20,508 bases of DNA. Source: JASHVB01 sp035535035. GTDB lineage: Bacteria > Pseudomonadota > Alphaproteobacteria > Acetobacterales > Acetobacteraceae. This document shows positions 1 to 8,500 of this stretch, in pieces. Position numbers and translations under genes: made by a program. The notes under the pieces were generated by a model. That model was not told the origin of the DNA. It saw only the letters and a list, made by a program, of their open reading frames with translations, and did no database searches. Numbering within the stretch: position 1 is the first letter of the stretch; every line of letters begins with the position of its first letter. The stretch spans positions 1 through 20,508 of the forward strand of contig DATLQW010000150.1 in assembly GCA_035535035.1 (NCBI GenBank), written 5' to 3'.

Positions 1-48
1 GCCCCGCACGTAGCGAAACCACGCCGGATGACACGCTTCCATCGCGGC

Positions 49-79
49 GTTCCGTGCCGGGCGCACCGCGGCACGGAAC
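49..79. repeat. Perfect 11-bp inverted repeat (hairpin)
   Basis: Arms GTTCCGTGCCG (49-59) and CGGCACGGAAC (69-79) are exact reverse complements around a 9-nt loop. No T-run follows on either strand, so it is not a textbook intrinsic terminator. It could end transcription arriving from a gene left of the window, or be part of a dispersed repeat. Confidence 0.6.
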
Positions 80-459
80 AAGAACGAAGCGGACAGATCA
101 CGAGCTACAAAAACCGGACACATTGACTAGCTAGCAACACAAGCGGCCGGTGTCGGACGCGATCCGCGACCCACAAGGCCGCGTCACCGGACGGATACGA
201 TCGAACAGCCACATCGTCTCGCTAGAACGCGTGGCCCGAAACAGGGCGGATGCGATTGACCATGTTGCGGGCCCATTTCCGCTTTGCATCTCAACCGGTC
301 ATTTCCCCCAACGAGGTCGCGCAGCCCGTGCCGGCCAACCGCGGTCCGCCCGCCGAACATCGGCGACGCCCCCACAGTCTCAAGCGTGGGATCGAGAAAG
401 CCAGCGCCGCCACCCCACCGGACCGGAGCAAATTCCTCGCGGCCCGCCGACCGCTCCGG
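80..459. other. Stretch without a recognisable gene
   Basis: Several overlapping open frames exist on both strands (for example 150-539 + and 184-375 -). Their translations are arginine/proline-rich and show no motif, no convincing ribosome-binding site and no resemblance to a family I know, so they look like chance frames in GC-rich DNA. An 8-bp palindrome CTAGCTAG lies at about 127-134. I see nothing else supportable here. Confidence 0.5.
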
Positions 460-840
460 TCAGGCCGCGTGGACCGGTTCCGTCGGCAGCAGGTCCGCGC
501 CGTAGCCTCTCCGCCGCATGTGGTCGAGTTTCAGCTTGACCGGCATCCCAAGCCACAATGCATAGATGCTGTGGTCATCCACCATGTCATCGGTCAGCGG
601 ATGCACCAGGATGTCGAGGCCCTCGCGGTTCAGCATCAGCCAGGGCACAATGTTCTGGAACTCGCCGGCCTGGAAGATGACGTTGAACTGCGAGACCGGG
701 TGCGGGCCTATCGGCTCGACACTGAAGCCGCCAAGCTCGACGGCGAACCTGCCGGCGATCGTGTCTCGGAGGCGTTCGGCGACCGGCCGGGTGGTGGCGT
801 CGAAATAGACGTGGGCGTGGTAGCCATTCACGTCGGTCAT
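460..840 (-). CDS. DOPA 4,5-dioxygenase family protein
   Basis: This is a 126-aa protein of the DOPA 4,5-dioxygenase-like family, small cytosolic extradiol-type enzymes. Family hallmarks visible are YHAHVYFD at residues 7-14, GPHPVSQFNVIF at 45-56 and LDILVHPLTDD at 75-85. His8, His10, His47, His80 and His90 are candidate metal or substrate ligands. The start at 840 is chosen because a GGGAGGA ribosome-binding site precedes it at good spacing and family homology begins right after Met1. An in-frame extension to 1020 adds arginine-rich sequence without family similarity. Length fits the usual 110-130 aa. The gene is divergent from the ABC permease, with 208 bp between starts. The bacterial substrate is unknown; ring cleavage of a catechol is the family inference. 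Confidence 0.85.
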   Translation of the reverse strand: MTDVNGYHAHVYFDATTRPVAERLRDTIAGRFAVELGGFSVEPIGPHPVSQFNVIFQAGEFQNIVPWLMLNREGLDILVHPLTDDMVDDHSIYALWLGMPVKLKLDHMRRRGYGADLLPTEPVHAA

Positions 841-1048
841 GGGGTCCTCCCGCAATCTATTTGAGTGATTTGGACAATGGATCGTAGCAGATGCCGCCGG
901 GCGCTCAAACCCGGGCAAGTGGCCGCCGCCTGCCCTCCCGACCCTGCTCCCCCGTCGTACAATCGCCACACAACCCGGGCGTGACACGGAAACCCGGACC
1001 GGGCTAACAGGGCGCCACACGCCTGCCGATCATCCGCGCCGGAGCAGT

Positions 1049-2773
1049 ATGTCCGCCACCATCCATCCTGCGCTGGCTACGGGCCGGCGCTTGCCCAATG
1101 TGTGGGACGCCGCCGCCATCCTGTGCGTGTTCGGCGTACTGATCGCCATCACCGAGGCAGCGCGCGGCACCTTCGCTCCGATCACGCCGAACGCGGTTCG
1201 GGTGAGCCTGGACCCGATCCACCTGCCGGAATACGCGGTGCGCACCACGCTGCGGATGTTCGCCGCGCTGGCGGCCTCGCTGCTATTCACCTTCACCTAC
1301 GGCACCGCGGCCGCCAAGAGCCGGCGAGCCGGGCTGGTGCTGATCCCGGTGCTCGACATTCTGCAATCGGTGCCGATCCTGGGGTTCCTCACCTTCACCG
1401 TGGTGTTCTTCATGCACCTGTTCCCCGGCCGCGTCATGGGGCTGGAGCTGGCGGCGATTTTCGCGATCTTCACCAGCCAGGCCTGGAACATGGCGTTCAG
1501 CCTGTACCAGTCGCTGCGCACGGTGCCGTCCGACCTGGCCGAGGCGGCCGACAGCTTCCGCCTCAGCGCCTGGCAGCGGTTCTGGCGGCTGGAGGTGCCA
1601 TTCGCCGTCCCCGGCCTGGTGTGGAACACCATGATGTCGATGTCGGGCGGCTGGTTCTTTGTGGTCGCGTCGGAGGCGGTGTCGGTCGGCAACAACACCT
1701 GGACGCTGCCCGGTATCGGTTCCTACGTCGCGCTGGCCTTGCAGAAGCGGGACATCTGGGCGGTGCTGTGGGCGATCCTGACCATGCTGGTGGTGATCCT
1801 GGCCTACGACCAGTTGCTGTTCCGCCCGCTGGTCGCGTGGTCGGCGAAGTTCCGCTTCGAAACGACGGCCTCGGCCACGACAACCGACCCATGGGTGTTG
1901 CGGCTGGTGCGGCGGACCCGCTGGCTGGCGCAGGTCGGGCACGGCTTCGGCGACGCGGCGACGTCCCTCGGAGGGCTGCGGCTGTCACTCGGCCGGCCCG
2001 CCCGCGCGCCGACCGAGCGACGATCCTCCCGCTTGGTCGATGCGACCTGGCTGGCGATGCTGTTCCTGGTGCTGGCCTGGGCCATGGCGCGCATCGTCCA
2101 TTTCGTCGCCGGCGAACTGGCATGGTCCGATGTGCGGACCGCGGTGGTGCTCGGACTGTTCACGCTGACCCGCGTTGTCGTGCTGATGGTGGTGGCCAGC
2201 CTGATCTGGGTGCCGATCGGCGTGTGGATCGGGCTGCGTCCGGTCTGGGCGCGCCGCGCCCAGCCGGTGGTGCAGTTCCTCGCCGCCTTCCCCGCCAACC
2301 TGCTGTTCCCGCCCGTGGTGGTGTTCATCGTGTATTTCCACCTGAACGCCGATATCTGGCTGACGCCGCTGATGGTGCTGGGGACGCAGTGGTATATCCT
2401 GTTCAACGTCATCGCCGGTGCCGCCGCCTTCCCCGGCGACCTGCGCGAGGTGGCGAGCAATTTTCGCGTCGGCGGGTTCCTGTGGTGGCGCAAGGTGATG
2501 CTGCCCGGCATCTTCGCGTATTACGTGACCGGCGCGATCACCGCCTCCGGCGGGTGCTGGAACGCGGCAATCGTCGCGGAGGTGGCCTCCTGGGGCAACA
2601 CCACGCTCGTGGCGCACGGCCTGGGCGCTTATATCGCCGAGGCCACGGCAAAGGGCGACATGGCCCGGGTCATGCTGGGCGTGGTGGTCATGTCCGCCTT
2701 CGTCGTGCTGTTCAACCGGCTGCTCTGGCGACCGCTGTATGCCTATGCGCAGCGCCGCCTGACCTTGGCGTGA
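1049..2773 (+). CDS. ABC transporter permease, two fused NitT/TauT-type permease domains
   Basis: This 574-aa inner-membrane protein carries two binding-protein-dependent permease domains in tandem, about residues 60-275 and 330-565, with many hydrophobic helices. Each half has an EAA-like cytoplasmic loop: LAEAADSFRLSAWQRFWRLE near residue 163 and LREVASNFRVGGFLWWRKVM near residue 467. The G-G-W/C-W-N segments after each loop are typical of the fused permeases that import nitrate, sulfonate, bicarbonate or similar anions. The start has GGAG 5 nt upstream. No ATPase or periplasmic binding-protein gene lies on either side, which is unusual because these permeases normally sit next to their ATPase. 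The last codons and the DNA just after the stop are duplicated 0.8 kb downstream, so the original downstream partner may have been lost or displaced. The substrate cannot be told from sequence. Confidence 0.9.
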   Translation: MSATIHPALATGRRLPNVWDAAAILCVFGVLIAITEAARGTFAPITPNAVRVSLDPIHLPEYAVRTTLRMFAALAASLLFTFTYGTAAAKSRRAGLVLIPVLDILQSVPILGFLTFTVVFFMHLFPGRVMGLELAAIFAIFTSQAWNMAFSLYQSLRTVPSDLAEAADSFRLSAWQRFWRLEVPFAVPGLVWNTMMSMSGGWFFVVASEAVSVGNNTWTLPGIGSYVALALQKRDIWAVLWAILTMLVVILAYDQLLFRPLVAWSAKFRFETTASATTTDPWVLRLVRRTRWLAQVGHGFGDAATSLGGLRLSLGRPARAPTERRSSRLVDATWLAMLFLVLAWAMARIVHFVAGELAWSDVRTAVVLGLFTLTRVVVLMVVASLIWVPIGVWIGLRPVWARRAQPVVQFLAAFPANLLFPPVVVFIVYFHLNADIWLTPLMVLGTQWYILFNVIAGAAAFPGDLREVASNFRVGGFLWWRKVMLPGIFAYYVTGAITASGGCWNAAIVAEVASWGNTTLVAHGLGAYIAEATAKGDMARVMLGVVVMSAFVVLFNRLLWRPLYAYAQRRLTLA

Positions 2774-2806
2774 AGGGATGGAGCCTGGTGGAATGCCGGG
2801 GCGACC
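2747..2806 (+). repeat. Direct repeat copy 1 (end of permease gene)
   Basis: The last ~27 bases of the permease gene plus ~33 bases after it recur at 3545-3604. The exact core is 28 bp (2755-2782 matches 3552-3579). Over the full ~60 bp I count four substitutions (including the last base) and one single-base gap. The repeat brackets the mntA-hepT pair. Confidence 0.85.
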
Positions 2807-2816
2807 GTATCACGGT

Positions 2817-3166
2817 TCAGTCGGCGGCCGGAGGGCGGTCCAATGGATTGCTCAATGCATTCTCCAGCTCATCGATATCGCCGGTCACGACGTCCCGAAT
2901 GCGCCGCGTATTGGTATGGAAGTACTCGTGGACAATTCTGTCGCGGATGCCGGCATCGCACGCCAGGGAATATCTGGATGCGCGGCCTTGAACGCGGGAC
3001 TGATGCCTTTCGCGGCCTCTCCCATGAGTGCGATGGAATACAGCACCGATCGCACGATCGTCGGTTTCGCGGCGAACGCCGCGAAGTCCAGGCCGGTTGT
3101 ATCCGCCCGAATGTCCGCGATCGCCGAAATGATGTCCTGAACCCATTCGTCATCGGTGCGAGCCAT
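2817..3166 (-). pseudogene. hepT: HepT-like toxin (HEPN), broken by a 1-nt frameshift
   Basis: HepT is a HEPN-fold ribonuclease toxin normally controlled by its partner MntA. The reading frame from 3166 gives a typical HepT start (MARTDDEWVQDIISAIADI), then SIALMGEAAKGIS and HPDIPWRAM. It leaves frame at about 2953 and ends early as a 93-aa product. The next frame resumes exactly where expected with AGIRDRIVHEYFHT, containing the RX4HXY catalytic motif (R-DRIV-H-E-Y), and runs to a stop at 2817-2819. One missing G after the WRAM codons (plus-strand 2953/2954) explains the break. The start overlaps the mntA stop as TGATG, so the two were translated together. As sequenced, no product carries both the N-terminal helices and the catalytic motif. 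A base-calling error is the main alternative. Confidence 0.85.
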
Positions 3167-3471
3167 CAGAAGATCGGCACCCTGTCACGCTCGAAAGCCG
3201 CCCGGACCTGTGGGCGGAAACTATCGACCTCGCCGAGGTCCATGGGGCGGCCTAGGGCATCCTCCAACAGAAGACGCGCCTCTTCCATGCGGATCAGGGA
3301 AAAGGAGCAGCCATCTTCGATCTCCACGGCGAGGTCCACGTCGCTGTCGGCACGGTCCTCGCCGCGGGCGACGGAACCGAACACCGCGAGGTGGCGCACG
3401 CCGCGCCGCCGCAGTTCCGGTTCCTGCGCCGCAAGCCGTAACCGCATAGCGTCGAGAGTACCGGTCGCCAT
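3166..3471 (-). CDS. mntA: MntA-type minimal nucleotidyltransferase antitoxin
   Basis: This 101-aa protein has the minimal nucleotidyltransferase signature FGSVARGEDRADSDVDL at residues 31-47. The GS pair and Asp44/Asp46 are the metal-binding acids, with a further acid likely Asp78 in PMDLGEVDS. In known MntA/HepT systems the antitoxin adds AMP units to a tyrosine next to the HepT RX4HXY motif and so silences the RNase. Here mntA looks intact and is first of the pair, with an AAGGA ribosome-binding site 9 nt before the ATG. The downstream hepT is frameshifted, so the antitoxin is probably an orphan. The pair sits between two copies of a direct repeat, consistent with insertion next to the ABC permease gene. 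Confidence 0.88.
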   Translation of the reverse strand: MATGTLDAMRLRLAAQEPELRRRGVRHLAVFGSVARGEDRADSDVDLAVEIEDGCSFSLIRMEEARLLLEDALGRPMDLGEVDSFRPQVRAAFERDRVPIF

Positions 3472-3544
3472 AATTCGGTGTCCTTGGATTCAAATTGCTG
3501 GTGCAAAATAGGCTCGTCCAGGCCGGGTCGCCAGAGCGGCGTCC

Positions 3545-3604
3545 GCGCAGCCCGCCTGACCTTGGCGTGAAGGGATGGAACCTGGTGGAATGGCAGGGCG
3601 ACGC
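3545..3604 (+). repeat. Direct repeat copy 2, duplicated end of the permease gene
   Basis: This second copy of the 2747-2806 sequence includes the last codons of the permease (RLTLA-stop), here without any permease gene in front. A short frame starting at GTG 3567 (30 codons, to 3659) runs out of this copy, and the first copy encodes a similar opening (KGWSLVE versus KGWNLVE). I cannot assign that peptide. Just upstream, GGTCGCCAGAGC (3527-3538) is the exact reverse complement of 2721-2732 inside the permease gene. Confidence 0.8.
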
Positions 3605-3956
3605 GTTCGGCCAGGCACGTCGGTTCGCGCGGACGACGTGGAGGAACGTCAGGCGATGACCGGGACGCAGGGCGGCGCAGCAAGCTTTTGACACGGAGTT
3701 AGCCAGCGGCCGTGGCCGCACCGCCATGGCAGAAACTCGCCCTGGGCCGTCGCTGGGTCGGGGGAAGCCAGCTATTTTCATGGTAGAAGGCCGAGAACCA
3801 GTAGAGTCGAGGAAAGGCGCGGTATCGCTTGCACGACCCGTTGCCCCTCCGTGGCGGGCTATATTCCGGTGGCTAGGCGCACGCTACATGTAGTGGGTGT
3901 ATGGGTTAATCGGATAGGCAAGGTTTGATCAACCGCAGCATATTGGCATCGACGAC
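3605..3956. other. Stretch without a recognisable gene, between repeat 2 and intron fragment
   Basis: Open frames here on both strands lack any family motif and usable start context. A perfect palindrome CTACATGTAG lies at 3884-3893, followed by a locally AT-richer segment to about 3950 that differs in composition from its surroundings. This may be the edge of an inserted or deleted element, but no transposase or integrase remnant can be read. Confidence 0.45.
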
Positions 3957-4466
3957 CGGTGTTCTCAGGCTCATCGCCAATCACCTCACCTCGTCTGCTT
4001 CGAAAAACGCACCAGAAGTCAGGGCCCTTCCCTCCACCGGCGTTACCCGGCTTCGGCGGTACTACGCCCCTGTCCGACTCCCGCACCGACCGGCACCTTG
4101 CAGCACCGTTGAGGCCGCTACCCTCGTCGCGCATGGGTCTCCCCCGCTTACGCGTCACCTGTCTCGACGTGCTGTGCCCCTTACTCCGATGGAGCGGTCC
4201 AGGTGCCTCTGTCGGCTGCTTCCCCAAACCGTGCTGCCTTCCCCGTACTCCGGCCGGGTCGGCGTCCATGACTTCCCTTTCGAGGCCTGCTCAGGCTTTA
4301 CACACGTTGCGGCCCGTAGATTCGCTCCGCCGCCAGAAGCGGCGCTTGTCACAGGGCTTTGACCCGGCCGGTTACCCGACCAAACCGCCTGCCAGCTACC
4401 GGGCCAACCGACCATTGCCCGGGTGGGACTTCCACCCACGAGGTGATCGCGCCCTTCGGGGCGCAT
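3957..4466 (-). mobile_element. 5' fragment of a group II intron with the start of its reverse transcriptase ORF
   Basis: Read on the minus strand, the DNA begins TGCGCCCCGAAGGGCGCG, then GTGGGTGGAAGTCCCACCC. This resembles the GUGYG-type 5' end and early domain I hairpins of bacterial group II introns. Further along, a frame encodes SDRGVVPPKPGNAGGGKGPD and then RGEVIGDEPENTG, which I recognise as the characteristic leader found before the reverse transcriptase of many rhizobial-type intron maturases. The frame departs from the family right after this, near 3957. No reverse transcriptase domains and no domain V/VI sequence occur in the window, so only the first ~0.5 kb remains. The first intron base reads A instead of the usual G. 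The element cannot splice or move by itself. Confidence 0.72.
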
Positions 4467-4470
4467 TGGA

Positions 4471-4594
4471 GGGCACGGAGTGCGCGCGGCGTTTCGCGGA
4501 GGGGATGCTCCTGACGCTTCGTGCCGTGGTACGATGCCCTGCAGACGCTCCTGGCACCGTGCGGATTATTGCTTCTCCGCGAAACTCCGTGTCC
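4471..4594. repeat. MITE-like inverted repeat unit
   Basis: The sequence at 4575-4594 is the reverse complement of 4471-4480 plus 4492-4501, matching at 19 of 20 positions; the left arm carries an extra 11 nt (about 4481-4491). The arms enclose 73 bp. The unit lies 4 nt from the likely 5' end of the intron fragment. It could be a non-autonomous element, or a stem-loop that served as the intron's target. No coding content. Confidence 0.55.
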
Positions 4595-4651
4595 GCTTGA
4601 TTGCGATCCCACAGCCTGCACCGGGATCTCGACCGCTGCCCCCCTCGCCCG

Positions 4652-5356
4652 TCAGACGGGGGATAGGTGAGCAACTACCAGAAAACTCTTGTCGATCAGA
4701 CCATCGTACCCATTCACCTTGAACACCTCAGCTAACATCTGCGTGGGCACATAGGCGGCCACGTCATCATCCCTTCCGACAGGCTCTGCAAAAGCCCGAT
4801 CTATTCCAACCCAAATACCGTCTTCTCGGATTGACGTGTTACCCGAATCGAACAACATCATCATTCTGTCGTCGAGATCAGAGCAATCAATGACCTTCAA
4901 GTTTCCTACTACCTCAAACCTCTCTACAGAAACTATCAAGCCGATCCACGGCCGGACGTCGGCGAGCGCTGTGTTCAGATTGGTCGCGAGATACAGATAG
5001 GAGATTCCACGCTGGTTGACTCGCCCTTCACTCCTCCAGTTGATCCTCAAGGGTTTCATGCCGCACCTAGGGTGAGGTCTGCTCTTATATATTATTCCAC
5101 GCATATCAGCATCGCCGATGTACACTTTCAACGATACTCCGCCGGAACGTACTCGCCAAAGGATGCGCCCCTTCGGGAGGCCGACCTCTCTCGTTTTGCA
5201 ACTCGCAAGCACCTCTTGGAGAAATCGCTCACCCCCGTCAGATCGAAAATATCTGGCGTCGATTTTCATGGACATCGTAAAGTCGTTGAAGGTTTCCCAT
5301 CCTTCCACCGCTGGTGGGAACCCGTCAGCCCTGCCAGAACCATTGAATTCTGCCAT
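4652..5356 (-). CDS. RES-domain protein (NAD-degrading toxin family), C-terminally truncated
   Basis: This 234-aa protein has a RES domain at about residues 64-225, after ~60 residues without a known motif. Seen in order: GRILWRVRSG (63-72), GRVNQRGISYLYLATN (111-126) with Arg112 and Tyr122, ALADVRPW (130-137), DRAFAEPV, YVPTQMLAEVF and YDGLIDKS (217-224) with Ser224. RES proteins such as ParT and MbcT degrade or transfer NAD and act as toxins. Two things are odd. The usual catalytic Glu of A-x-AEVRPW is Asp133 here. After YDGLIDKS the family's glycine-rich ending is missing and the frame stops 10 residues on, at repeat-like DNA. No Xre/MbcA antitoxin gene is adjacent. The GC content is near 50%, well below its neighbours, suggesting horizontal acquisition. 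It is probably inactive or derepressed; Met30 is a possible alternative start. Confidence 0.78.
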   Translation of the reverse strand: MAEFNGSGRADGFPPAVEGWETFNDFTMSMKIDARYFRSDGGERFLQEVLASCKTREVGLPKGRILWRVRSGGVSLKVYIGDADMRGIIYKSRPHPRCGMKPLRINWRSEGRVNQRGISYLYLATNLNTALADVRPWIGLIVSVERFEVVGNLKVIDCSDLDDRMMMLFDSGNTSIREDGIWVGIDRAFAEPVGRDDDVAAYVPTQMLAEVFKVNGYDGLIDKSFLVVAHLSPV

Positions 5357-5533
5357 TGCAGTGCGTCTCGTCGGTCGGGTCTATCATTCAGCATATATAA
5401 GATGAGGAAACGTGGGCACCACATGGATGCGCTCTACGCCGGTTTCCCCCCGTCCGCGACCCGGCCACCCCGGCTTCGGACCGGCGGCCGACATCCTTAC
5501 CGAGCCACCCAACTGCCCACCCGATCCGCCCCG

Positions 5534-8500
5534 CTACCCTACCCGCACCCGCGCCTCGCGCACGCCGGCCATCTGGTGCTCCACCAGCCGGGCGTACACC
5601 CCCCGCCGCGCAAGCAACTCGGCGTGCCGGCCGGCCTCGATCACCCGCCCCGCCTGCAACACGAGAATCAGGTCCGCGGCGCGGATGGTGGACAGCCGGT
5701 GCGCCACCACGATCGTGGTCCGATCCTCCATCAGCGCGTCCAGCGCCGCCCGCACCTGCGCCTCGCTGATCGTGTCGAGATGCGAGGTCGCCTCGTCCAG
5801 CACGAGCAGCGGCGCATCCTTCAGGAAGGCCCGGGCGATCGCCACCCGCTGGCGCTGCCCGCCGGACAATTGTACCCCCCGCTCGCCGACCCGGGTCGCC
5901 AGCCCCTCCGGCAGCTCCGCCACGAACTCCGCCAGCGCCGCCCGTTGCAGCGCCTGCGCGACTTGTTCCTCCGTTGCATCCGGCCGTGCCAGCCGCACAT
6001 TGGCGCCCAGCGTGTCGTTGAACAGGTAGGTGTCCTGCGCCACCAGCGCGACCCGCCCGCGCAGCCCGTCCAGCGTCAGCTCCCGCAGATCGGCCCCGTC
6101 CAGCCGGATGACCCCCGCATCCGGGTCCCAGAACCGCAGCAGGAGGTTGGCGATCGTCGTCTTGCCCGCGCCGGACGGCCCGACCAACGCCACGGTCGCC
6201 CCCGCCGGCACCGCGAACGCCACGTCCGACAGCGCCGGGCGCCGCCGGCCGGGATAGGTGAAGCTGACATGGTCGAAGCGCAGTGCCGACCCGCCCACCG
6301 GCGCCGCCGGCGCCAGCGGACCATCGGTAATCACCACCGGCTCCGCATGCACCACGTGCAGCCGCCGCGTCGAGGCGATGGTGTCGGCCAACTGCCGCCC
6401 CACCTGGGCGATCTCCGACACGGGGAGAAAGGCCGACACCGAGACCAGCACGAGCAGCGGCAGCATCGCGGGCGCGATCCAGCCATGCAGCACGAGCGGT
6501 GCGCCGAGCGCCGCGACCCCCAGCCCGCCCAGCCCGGTGGCGACCTCCAGCCCGGCGGTCTGCCAGGTCAGGTCCTCCAGCAATTGCAGCCGCGTGTCCT
6601 GGTAGCGGCGCACCGCGGCCATGAAGACCTGGCGCCGCCGCCCGGTGGCGTCGAACGCGGCGAGTTCGACCAGGTCCTGGATCGTCTCGGTAGCAAACGC
6701 GCCGAGCGTCCCGAGTGCCCCGCGCGCCTCGGAGCCCAGCGTGTCGATCCGCCGCCGCCCCAGGACCGGCGAGGCACCGGCATACAAAAGGAACGGCGCC
6801 AGCGCGATCGCCAGCGGCCAGCACGTGACACCAAGCACCAGCAGCACCGCGGTCGGGATCAGCCCGGCGACGATCGCCGGCGCGATAGTATGGGCGAAGA
6901 AATACTCCACGGTTTCAACATCCTGCGTCGCCAGCGCGACCAGGTCGCCGGAGCGGCGGCGGAGCAGAAAAGCCGGCGCCAGCGCGTCCAGCTTGCGGAA
7001 CAGGTCGATCCGCATCTCGGCGAGAAGCTGGTAGGCCATGACGTGCGCCAGCCACGACTCCAGCCAGTGCAGCAGCCCGACCAGTGGCGCGGTGATCAGC
7101 AGGGCGACGATCAGCGCCAGGGTCGGCGCGTGCGCGCGCACGGCGCCGATGATCAGCGCGCTGAACACCCCCACGCCGATGAATGCCACGACGCGACTGA
7201 TGCCGCACAGCAGGATCACCCCGAGCTGTCCGCGCCAGGGCGCCACGATGCCCAGCAAGGTGCGGATCGTCTCCGGCCAGCCGACCTCGGCCGCGTCGTC
7301 GGACAGCGGGCGCACCAGGGCGCTGGCCGCCTCCGCCGTTTCCACCGTGCGCGGGCCGGCGGCGCTCGGCCTGTCGCCGATCAGCGCGTCGTCATGCGCC
7401 GCCAGTTGCGGGCCCATCAGGCGGCGATACGGGCCGTCCACCGCGATCAGCGCCGCGTGGCGGCCGCTCTGCACCACCGCGCCGTCCTCCAGGACGAGAA
7501 TACGGTCGGCGCCGATCACGCTGGACAGCCGGTGCGCCAGGATCAGTGTGGTGCGCCCCGCCATCAGCCGGTCGAGCGCCTGCTGGATCACCGCCTCGTT
7601 CTCGGCATCGACGGAAGACAACGCCTCGTCCAGCACCAGGATCGGCGAGTCGCGCAGCAGCGCGCGGGCGATGGCGATGCGCTGGCGCTGTCCGCCGGAC
7701 AACTGGGCGCCGCGCTCGCCGATCAGCGTCGCGTAGCCGTCCGGCAGCGCCATGATGAAGTCGTGCGCGTTGGCGGCGACGGCGGCGGCGGCGACCTCTG
7801 CCTCGGTTGCATCGGGCCGGCCGAGCCGCAGATTCTCCGCAATTGTGCCGTGGAACAGCATGGAGTCCTGCGACACCACCGCGACCATCCGGCGCAGCGC
7901 CTCCGGATCGAGTGCCCGCAGGTCCTGCCCGTCGATGCGCACGCTGCCGGCTTGCGGATCGTACAGCCGCAGCAGCAGCCGCACGATGGACGACTTGCCC
8001 GAGCCGCTCGGGCCGACGATGCCGACATGCTCTCCCGGCTCCACCACGAAGGACAGGCCTTGGTGCGCCGCCCGCCGGCCGCCGGGATAGGCGAAGCGCA
8101 CGTCCTGGAACTCGATGCGCGGCCGCAGGCCGACGGTGGGGACCGGCCGCGGCGGCACCGCAGGAGCGGTTTCCGGCGTCGCGAGTAGAGACAAGATGCC
8201 GTGCGCCGCCGCCTGGCCGTTCAGCCCCTGGTGCAGCACGGTGCGCAGGTCGCGCAGCGGGCGGAAAACCTCGGTACCCGCCATCAGCACGATCAGCAGC
8301 GCCACCAGACTCATCTCGCCGTGGCTGACGCGCCAGGCCCCCAGCGTCACCGCCAGCGCGGCGCCGAGCGTGGTGCCGAGATCGGTGAACGCGCGGGTCA
8401 GGACACTGATCGCCAGCACCCAGAGCGTGCTGTCGCTCAGCGCCCGCGCCCGATCCGCCAGCATGCGACCGTAAGCGGCGCTCTGGCCGAACGCCTTCAG

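Noticed and set aside
1102..2991. 629-codon plus-strand frame overlapping the permease
   Set aside because: It is an arginine-rich out-of-frame shadow. The permease frame has EAA loops and membrane helices.
3674..3710. TTGACA at about 3675 as a promoter
   Set aside because: No -10 sequence lies at proper spacing and no gene is downstream.
3925..4362. Plus-strand frames of 145 and 213 codons across the intron fragment
   Set aside because: Frames like these are often annotated as hypothetical proteins, but here they are antisense to the group II intron 5' region, with no start context.
5072..8188. 1038-codon open frame on the plus strand
   Set aside because: It lies antisense to the ABC exporter, is Arg/Gln/His-rich without motifs, and is a GC-driven shadow.
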